Origin: Magicicada septendecula
Lineage: Eukaryota > Arthropoda > Insecta > Hemiptera > Cicadidae
Direction: 5' to 3'
Length of the DNA stretch: 64,000 nt
Assembly (NCBI GenBank): GCA_034769895.1
Contig: CM068367.1
Span: forward strand, 317,129,986-317,193,985
Shown in pieces: positions 56,131 to 64,000 of this stretch. The notes under the pieces were generated by a model. That model did no database searches. It was not told the origin of the DNA and saw nothing but the letters and a program-made list of their open reading frames with translations. Each line of letters opens with the position of its first letter. Within the stretch, counting starts at the first letter, position 1. The position numbers and the translations under genes are program-made.

Positions 56131-56145
56131 TGGAGGAGAGCAATC
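56131..56145 (+). promoter_or_regulatory. LTR-D polypurine tract
   Basis: TGGAGGAGAGCAATC immediately before the 3' LTR. Confidence 0.75.
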
Positions 56146-59100
56146 TGTAGCGTGACAGATGTATGCATAATATTGAATGGCAATTGATCATTAGAATAAT
56201 GAAGTTATAATATTTAAAGTTGGAAGAAAGCATTAAGTTTAATATAAATAGATTAATTCATAGCAACTGTGGAAAGAAATCATTATTATGAAGAAAATAC
56301 AAGTTAAAATACAAGGAGTTACTAGTGATGAGTCATCCAAGACCAGTCTCATAACCAAAGGTTTTCAAGGTATAACCCAGGAAGGTAAAATAGTAAATAA
56401 CAAAGCAGTACACAATATGACCAAACCCACAACGAGGAAGAATAAATAGAAGAGAAACCCTAAAATAAGCCAAGATCAACCAATACAGGTTGTGTATTTC
56501 TGTAATAAAGAAGAAGATGGAGAAGATCCCAAGAAACCTGATGGCAACAAGAAGAAGATGGAGAAGATACCAGTCCCAGAAGGCAGGAGAAAAGAAGACT
56601 GAAGAAAGAAGAAGAGGGCAGCATCCTGAAGAAGATGTCATGCTCTTATAAAAGACACCCAAATCCCTATAGCCCCAAAATAAATATTTAAAAATAAAAG
56701 TATAACGAAATAAAAAAAAACCACATGTATACAAATTTAAGAGAGAGGAGTGTATAAAGTAAAAGTTTCCTGTGAACTAAGATGAAACAATAATATAGTA
56801 CCCATGGAACAAATCTTCATTGAAAAAACGCTAAACCAATTTATTATGTTAATAAGACTATACGACCATTTAGCATTAACATAATATATAAGTGCAAAGT
56901 GAACCAGTGATAGTTTTGGGTATTATAAAAAATGAACCTTGTGTTTCATTCTTGGCAATCACAAACATTGGATGCAATGAAATATGCATTTTTCAATGAC
57001 TTAAAATGTGTACTGTGACAATATATTGTTCATAAGTCATGAATCTGTTTAAAATAACATTGTGTTTTACATGAAAAAAGAAAAACCAGATTTCATTATA
57101 CTTTTTGAACAATTCATACTATTTATTAGTTAATGACAGGGTGCAATTACCCAAAGACAATGTATAAAAGACTGTATAAAAACTGTAGAATCCTACTTAT
57201 AATAATAGTTAGAAATAAGAATATAAATATAAGGTTTTTATGTATATAGTACAAGAATGTTTAAAAATGTTTTAGATATAAGGCCATTTGTTTGGGTCTG
57301 AAACAACTAACATCAGAACTATAAAAATAATTACCACTTGTAAATAGTAGAGAGTAATTAAGATGTTAGTTAGTACAAAACCTTTGTTGTAAACCATATT
57401 TACATGTTGGAAATGGGAATTTTGTTGCAAAATGTCTGATTTGAAGACAACCATTTATTTAAAAAAAAAAAGTTCTTTATTCTGTTTAACTATTATTTGT
57501 ATTGTAACCAATACTAATTGTTTTTGTGTAATTTGAAAACATGTTTAATTTATAATACTATTTGTAAAAAGTCAGAGAGGGTATCACACATCATATATTG
57601 TTTGTAAATTATTTTGTAAGAAAAATTGTTAAAAAATCATAGGCCAAAAGAATAGAAACCAAACTTCATCAAAACAGAGAAATTGCTCAATTAAATGCAA
57701 ATAAACAAAAGGGGTTTAGACAAAATAAACTTGAGATCATGCCATATAATTGCACATACCATTTAGAGAGATTTTAATAAATTATATTCAGAATTATGAA
57801 TAAAAATGAGAATGACTAGACTCAGAAATTTAGACATGGGAGTCATATATTTCAGAATAATGTTTCAGAATACAACTAATTCAATTAATTACCAGAAAAT
57901 AAGGGAATAGAAACCTTTTAATACAATATAGAATTATAAATATTAAATATAACTGATAAAATGTCTGAATTTATATAATGACAGGAAGTAAATTTTAATG
58001 TTTTGACTTCCAAACAGAGTATACCAAACTGAAAGTGAAATTACTATTTTTTGGACAGAAAACACTATAAAATGGCATTATTTAATCTGAAAGTAACCAG
58101 AATGAACTGAAAGATTAATTTAAATCAAATCTAGTGAATAAAATTGACAAATAACCAAAGTTTAGGCATTCATATAGTGAAATAGTAAAATGTACACAGG
58201 ATGTGAAAATATTTTTGAACAATGTTAAGGATAATATTATATGGGCTAAGAGTTTAATTGAAACTGAAGGAAACAGTTAGTTAATTATTGGTAGTTGAAC
58301 GGTTAACATGACATACTTTTAATAACGTGGATAACCTAACCTATAATCGTCATACAAGCGAGTGTATAGTGAGTTATTGTGAAATCGCGAGTGACTTGTA
58401 AAATACTTCTGAAACTATCATATTATAACAGAAACGATCAAGTAACACTCCATAACACAGAACAATATAAAGCTACTCCGAAAAACACCATAAAACACTA
58501 GAAAACTGTATAATACTTTAAACCAAATTAGTGACGGAATCGGAGAAAGTGTTTGACTTATAATTACACAGACATACTAAATACAACCCAGAATCACTAC
58601 ACCAGTCACTATACAACATATAACAAGAGATTTGCAGACACAAGAACAGGAATATTGCGTCAAAATACATTATTTGGAATGCAGCAGCAACGAGCAACAT
58701 TTTCATCGATTTGACGGCAGCCATCTTTCTTTGACAATCCCAGTGCCTCTTCTTGGTTCAGCACAGCTGTTTGGTGAAAACAATTATTATATTTACAATT
58801 TATTATTCAATACCTGTGTTTATTAATAACTATTAATTTGATTGTAACGTTATACTTTTTAAATATTAGCCCGATTTCTCTGACTTTGGTAATAACTGGC
58901 TGTTTAAAGAACCCTATATAATTTTTATAACATATACTTGTAACTTTTTTCGATATCCTGAGAATCGATACTAATCGATAAGAGTCAATATTGCTGTTAC
59001 TTAATAAAACATTAATACTTTTCAATACTTAATAGTTCTTTATTTCTTCAATAATACTAATTACCAATAATATAATTCTAATTGATAATCTACAAGGACT

Positions 59101-59583
59101 TTACCACCCGTAAGTGAAGATAACCTAAAAAATAGAAAGGTAAACAAATATCGATTGGTTTACAGACAGTCTTATGAGTGGTGATAGATTATTTAAATTA
59201 TACTAAAACTTTAATAAAAATTTTCAGAAGAGCATTACACTGTTTAAAACTTCACAGCCCTATATTAATTAATTGATCCTAATTAATTAATTAATAAAAT
59301 TAAAATTTTTATTTTTATTATTTTTTTTTATAAACATAATTTTTTTTTAATTTTCTTCAAAACAATAATTTTTGTTTTGAAACTTTCGGTGAAGCTGAGC
59401 ATATATATTTCTTCATCAACTTTACGCTACTCGACCGGTCTTGCTACCATTGGGACTCGACCAGCTGGGAAACTTAAGGAAGTGTTTCAGGCCAGTAAGA
59501 CGTCGAGAGCCACACCAATTACACACCAATTAAACACCTTACAACTTACAGATTCACACATCAATCATATTTATTTTATTACA
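56146..59583 (+). repeat. LTR-D 3' LTR
   Basis: 3438 bp, partner of 49284-52720. Differences seen include 56684 (G for C-type context 'atagcccc' against 'atatcccc'), one extra A near 56834, and isolated substitutions near 57684, 57938, 57964, 58064, 58093 and 58329. Confidence 0.95.
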
Positions 59584-59587
59584 ATAT

Positions 59588-60860
59588 ACATAGCGGCAAT
59601 ATTATATTTTATGGTAGATATGTCGATGACACGTTCTTAATTTTTAAAGGTACACAGCGGCAGATTGATCGTTTACACGGTTATCTAAATAATATTAACA
59701 AACATATGAAATTCACCTTGGAACATGAGGACAATGGAAAACTAAATTTCTTAGATCTGATAATCACAAAAAACACCAACAATAATTTACATTTTAATAT
59801 ATACAGAAAACCAACGACGACAGACACCGTGATACTCGCCACGTCATTTCATCCCATATCGCAAAAAATGGCTGCGTTTCACAGCATGATACATAGACTT
59901 TTATCTTTACCCCTTGATAACAAAGATTTTCTTACCGAGTTAAATACCATCAAATATATCGCAGTCGCAAATGGTTACAATACCAACGTCGTAAACAACA
60001 TTCTCAAGAAACATAAAAATAGAATAAGGACCATTAACCAATTATCAATGACTGCACGGGAGAAAAAGCCACATAGATATATCGCCGCAACATATACCAA
60101 TTTCATGCCGAACATTTTAAAATCTCTCATAAACAAAAACACTGATATCATAGTCACTTACAAGACTACAAATAATATCTTAAATAATCTTCGTACCCAC
60201 GAATCTACTTATATTGAGAATAAAACGGGCATTTATAAATTGTCATGCAATGATTGTGACGCTTTCTATGTGGGCCAGACGGGCCGTGGTTTTCTCAAAA
60301 GATTCAATGAACACAAACCACCCACTATCTGTCGTAACTATGATACTATCAAATCAAGTTTCGCCAAACATCTTATTAATGAAAATCATAGTTATACTGA
60401 TTTCAGAACTAATTTAAAACCCCTCCACTTTTGCAGTAAAGGACGTTATATGAACACACTCGAGGAATTTGAGGTATACAAAGCGTTCAGGGACACTAAT
60501 ACCAAGCCACACATTTTGAACGACCAGTTATTATTCAAGTATAATGTATTGTATGACACCGCGTTGAGATATTGAGATAACAAGAATCAGTTGTGGTTAA
60601 TGCGCGGTAGGTCGCTGTGCAGTGTACACTGTTCGCCCGATGCGCGTATTCAAGTTACAAATTAGTATAGTTCGTTATTTTAATAATCCGTTATTTGTGG
60701 TCATTATGACATGGTTTTTAACGTTTGACAAACATATCTGATATGTGCTACAAATTTTATGCTTGACAATGGGACAAGAGTCTCGAAACATGTCTTAATG
60801 AGAAGGGACATCAAATACGAGAAGTCACAGACGGTTAGTATAATATATTTTTCATATATT
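59588..60860 (+). pseudogene. PLE-C copy 2, 3' segment: RT palm, GIY-YIG and 3' UTR
   Basis: It resumes at the HSGNI codons, with YVDDTFLI at about 59610-59637 followed by a stop from a frame change, then open from 59706 to 60575: KLNFLDLIITK, YRKPTTTDTVI, SQKMAAFHSM, the GIY-YIG domain (GIYKLSCNDCDAFYVGQTG; FNEHK) and the tail ending TALRY. Unlike copy 1, the NNNLHFNIYRKP region is in frame here. The 3' UTR to 60860 mirrors 45257-45541. Confidence 0.9.
60763..60794 (+). ncRNA. Hammerhead-ribozyme-like motif, PLE-C copy 2
   Basis: TTGACAA (one or two changes from CUGANGA), stem II GGGAC-AAGA-GTCTC, then GAAAC-AT-GTC: a minimal stem III and the cleavage triplet. It lies in the 3' UTR about 190 bases after the stop. 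Confidence 0.45.
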
Positions 60861-62089
60861 TAACGGAAACGTGGCTTGGTACTAAAACAGGTTTATTCCT
60901 ACTATAATATGATATTTAATACTAAAAAGGGAATACTGAAGATTAATTACATTCAGAAGATCTGTAACCATTTTAAATAAAAATTCAAATATCCTAACAA
61001 TGGTCTTAAGCCAATTTTAGCCAATCAGAAATTTTGAGTTACCATGACAACAACCGAATATTGACTAATTTCAGTTAGGAACAAAAGAGATTCTGTAGTG
61101 ACGCTTAACTAGAGAGACGCCACGCCGTGAAGGGCCCAAATTTTTCACTTAAAACAGTATAAGTGCCCACAATTTGATGAAGAAGGACCAGACCAACCGA
61201 TGAGAGGACGTTCCAATCAACCTAGACCAAGGACCAGCTCAAAATTAATCCAGATGACTGTAATATATATGGAATTTAACAAGAAGAAGACGCCGGACAT
61301 CCCTGAAGCCCAAGATTGAAGAAAGAAGACTCGACATCAACCAATTAACCTACGTTGACTACTGACAATACACCTCCTATCTACCAACGTTAAGTATTGC
61401 TGAATTCATTGATTTCTAAAAAACAAAATTCTCTTTCTGTTGAATGCTTAACGCTCTCAAAAATTTCTAGAGTTGGTATTGCACTCTGAAGGTTGCTGGT
61501 ATAGGAGTCAGAAAGTGTTTGAAAGAATAAGTGGACTGTATGAACTGAATTAAGTTGCGTTTATTGTGACGTTATGAGAAGAAGCGCAGGCCCAAGCAAT
61601 CACGTATGGCGATACATCGCCGAAATACAATTACGTGTGGCGTAAACTGCCATAATACATAACGTATGGTATAGAAAAATAAACCGTATGTGCAATTACA
61701 TGATAAAATTTTACATTGCCGTGGCTAGCAAAAATGGAAGAATGTAGTGTACGGATGAAGAGTTGAGTCTTAACTAACTCGATCGCAGCAGCTGGCGGCG
61801 CGTGCAGTACTGCGACTGATGACGTAAGTGCGTGGGCTGGTTGCGCGTGAGCAAGTAAGTAAATACAATGCGTTAACACTTTCAAATTTATAACTAAACT
61901 GTGAAACTCTCACTATCACTATAAGTATTAATTTTCAAGGATTGATAAATAATAAGTAACTTGTAAACACTGAATAACTATGATAACTTATGTACTACAC
62001 CAACGACACTGTCACACATTTTAACACAACCACATTGAATTTACAGTAAACCTTGTTAGATTTTAATGCTCACGTATTAAGACTTTTGT
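60861..62089. other. Region without recognisable gene
   Basis: Right flank of the PLE-C pair. Short GC-richer patch at 61565-61860 with 'cgtatggcgatacatcgcc' and related 'acgtatgg/acgtgtgg' words. No gene recognised. Confidence 0.4.
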
Positions 62090-62670
62090 AAGCCTTACAA
62101 AACTACTAACAAAACAGAACACACACTATCAAAACGCATGCCCAAAGCACAAAACAAATTCGATCTACCTGGTGTATACAAGCTAAATTGCTCAAATTGC
62201 AATAATTCTACATAGGCCAGACAGGACGTAGCTTCAAACAGAGATACATTGAACACACAAAAGCACTCCACACCACTACAGAATCTACCTTTGCAAACCA
62301 CCTCATTGAAGCAAACCACACATATAAAAACATCGACAATAACATGAACATTCTACACGTACACACAAAAGGCCGAAAACTAGACACTCTAGAACAATTA
62401 GAAATATACAAACACACAAAAACAAATAAAAACGACATCCTAAACGAACAGACACAATTCAAATCGCACGCATTATTCGAACACATCTCACCACACACAC
62501 ACACACAGCTTCAATCTTTCGAATAACTATCCCGTCGCCAACAACAAGACGGACAACGCTACCTATGGCAGCCTCTGATGAAGCCTTCTAAAGGTGAAAG
62601 CCGGTTTAGGCTGTGAGATAAAACTTTACGTTTTTACTTATAAAAAACTTAGTGTTCCGAGTCGTCAATA
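62090..62670 (+). mobile_element. PLE-B fragment: GIY-YIG domain and 3' UTR
   Basis: 5'-truncated copy starting just before the endonuclease: GVYKLNCSNC, then a one-base loss, then (in another frame) TFANHLIEANHTYKNID, GRKLDTLEQLEIYKH and a TAA at about 62524. The 3' UTR includes CTGATGA (62575-62581), a hairpin and GAAA (62596-62599). It resembles the PLE-B gene at 37960-38290 and is closer to the remnant at 1-345. Confidence 0.88.
62575..62613 (+). ncRNA. Hammerhead-like core, PLE-B fragment
   Basis: Perfect CTGATGA, a stem II GCCTT...AAGGT, GAAA, then GCC-GGTTTA-GGC-T as stem III. The base after stem III is G, which hammerheads normally disallow at the cleavage site, so it may be inactive. 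Confidence 0.4.
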
Positions 62671-63066
62671 CTATAGTGATATTTAGTAAATTTAATGGTT
62701 GTTCCTTAAAAGTTTGTTAATGTTAATCATAACGACTAAAAATGTAATACACCTTTGCACTTTTAGGTTCATTTTGAAAGTTCACAGTTTGAACAGGCAC
62801 GAGTAGATTGCTGGAAAAAACTGAAGCCTAATGCCATACCGACTTTGACGTACCAAATCCACCTCCTAGGATCGGCCCAGTTCCACGCAGATCACTGTAC
62901 AAGGTGGTTTATTTTTTTAATCCATTAATTATAAATATAATGTTAGACTATAACTAAAGCCCGGATTCACGTGCAATTGCATCTTTTTTTTTGCTAGTTC
63001 GTAAACGGCCAGTGACAAGTTATTTATCCGAATCGGGACGTGTAGGTCATTTTAACATACATTTTA
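62671..63066. other. Region without recognisable gene
   Basis: Nothing supportable was seen on either strand. Confidence 0.4.
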
Positions 63067-63150
63067 TTTTGCACAAAATTGCACGTTTTGGGGGTTACTG
63101 CATAAAATTGCACATTCTGTAGTTTTAATGCACAAAATTGCACATTTACC
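63067..63150 (+). repeat. Three-copy 30-bp tandem repeat
   Basis: 'gcacaaaattgcacgtt', 'gcataaaattgcacatt' and 'gcacaaaattgcacatt' recur every 30 bases with variable linkers. Confidence 0.75.
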
Positions 63151-63249
63151 TGTTTTTCGAAAATCAGCTGCGCGATAGCCAAGCGCGAAACATACACGCA
63201 GATCGTAAACAAAGTCGAGAACAAAATCAGCACAAAGAAATTCTAGTCC

Positions 63250-64000
63250 AGTAAGCGCAGCTTTTGACGTAACAAAATTTTGACTGTCGATGGAATTTCA
63301 CGAAATTTGATATGTATGTTCTATATGCACTCTAGAACAAAGTTAAACTGTACGCTTTTTATTTGGGGGTGAGAACCACCCCTTTTTCAAGGGTGATTGA
63401 TAAAAAAAATTAACCCCATGATCCAATAGAGAATCAAATTCTAAGCAAAAAAGTCAGTACGCAACTGTTTTGAAAAATGCGTTGTTTTCGAGTTATTCCA
63501 AATCAACATTTTCGATTTTTACCCCCAAAAAACAGGATTTTAGCGTAATTTTTAGCGAATAACTAAACAACGTTCGAGTTTATAGTAAAAATAAATAGGA
63601 CCAAAATTATTCTATACGAAATAACAAACAAAATGCGTTTTAGCCGGGATTTAATCCACGAGTTGTTTTCAAGATATGGCCATGAGAAATTGTAACTTGC
63701 AAATTTTTTGACTGTACTAACAATGTTTAACCCTTCCTACTAACCGAGAAAAATACTTTTGACTATAAAATGTCTAGTGCAATGAAAAATACATTATTGT
63801 TAATTTTATAAAATGTTAAGCTAAACTTTTTATTATTAATTTTAACTAAATGTTAAGCAAAAAACCTGAATATAAACTTAATAGTAAGTAAGTTAAAAAT
63901 GTAAATTCGTGTTTATTAAAAATAGTTTTAGTAACTTTAGTTGGACTTTTGGACAAACGAAGTTTAGTAAACATTAATTCAACAGCCATCTATTATAAAC
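63250..64000. repeat. Candidate unclassified interspersed repeat
   Basis: Non-coding sequence with 'tttcacgaaatttgatatg', 'ggtgagaaccacccctttttcaagggtg' (an imperfect hairpin) and 'gttttcgagttattccaaatcaac'. The wording is like the 5433-5938 insertion. I cannot set borders or a class; a copy-number search is needed to confirm that it is repeated. Confidence 0.35.

Larger units (their letters stand above)
49284..59583 (+). mobile_element. LTR-D, 10.3-kb LTR retrotransposon with 3.44-kb LTRs
   Basis: It starts TGTAGCG and ends TATTACA, flanked by ATAT on both sides. Two LTRs of about 3437 bp differ at roughly ten positions that I could see, so insertion is recent. The internal part is only 3.4 kb and holds one gene (52852-54093) and no pol. 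Primer-binding site and polypurine tract are in the expected places. The element split PLE-C copy 2. Confidence 0.93.

Noticed and set aside
1..64000. tRNA, rRNA or CRISPR features
   Set aside because: No cloverleaf with conserved arms, rRNA-like block or spaced direct-repeat array was noticed. A dedicated scan (tRNAscan-SE, Infernal) would be needed to exclude small RNAs.

Overview
This is a stretch of AT-rich, repeat-dominated animal nuclear DNA, most likely from an insect or another arthropod. The evidence is spliced protein-coding exons, GIY-YIG Penelope-like elements (PLEs), a mariner with TA target duplications, an RTE-type LINE, PIF/Harbinger and hAT DNA transposons, and several LTR retrotransposons. 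I see no prokaryotic gene organisation, and no tRNA, rRNA or CRISPR. The only recognisable host gene is the 5' part of ZPR1 (two exons, minus strand, 25307-25953). Everything else I can name is a mobile element or a remnant of one.

Layout. 1-345 is a PLE tail (family PLE-B). 3790-17690 is a nested stack. A minus-strand PLE (PLE-A) is split by a mariner (16104-17396) and by a Ty3/gypsy element (LTR-A, 4135-15677, target duplication ATAT). LTR-A is itself interrupted by a gag-only LTR element (LTR-B, 6629-12378, 1.1 kb LTRs) and by an unclassified repeat (5433-5938). 18030-20712 is a Harbinger element with a transposase pseudogene and an antisense MADF-BESS gene. About 22500-25085 is a decayed RTE LINE, followed by ZPR1 and a second LINE tail. 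27142-29569 is an internally deleted gypsy relative (LTR-C). 30701-35488 is a decayed hAT with a smaller hAT-like element (31658-32349) inside it. 36543-38432 is a 5'-truncated PLE-B. 39849-41942 is a long gag-like reading frame with an acidic tail.

45257-60860 holds the most unusual structure. Two almost identical, nearly full-length PLE-C copies lie head to head (5' to 5') around a 20-bp spacer. The right copy has been split by a young 10.3-kb LTR retrotransposon (LTR-D, 49284-59583) with 3.44-kb LTRs and an ATAT target duplication. Its only sizeable sense frame carries a coiled coil, an LDL-receptor class A-like cysteine module and an Asn-rich tail. 62090-62670 is another PLE-B fragment. 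63050-64000 holds short tandem and unclassified repeat sequence.

Themes. Three LTR-type loci (LTR-B, LTR-D, and possibly 39849-41942) have a gag-like frame and no pol, so they would depend on enzymes from another element. PLE 3' regions of all three families carry hammerhead-ribozyme-like cores, as known for PLEs. All calls were made by eye on sequence and motif. Identities, boundaries and family names need similarity searches.
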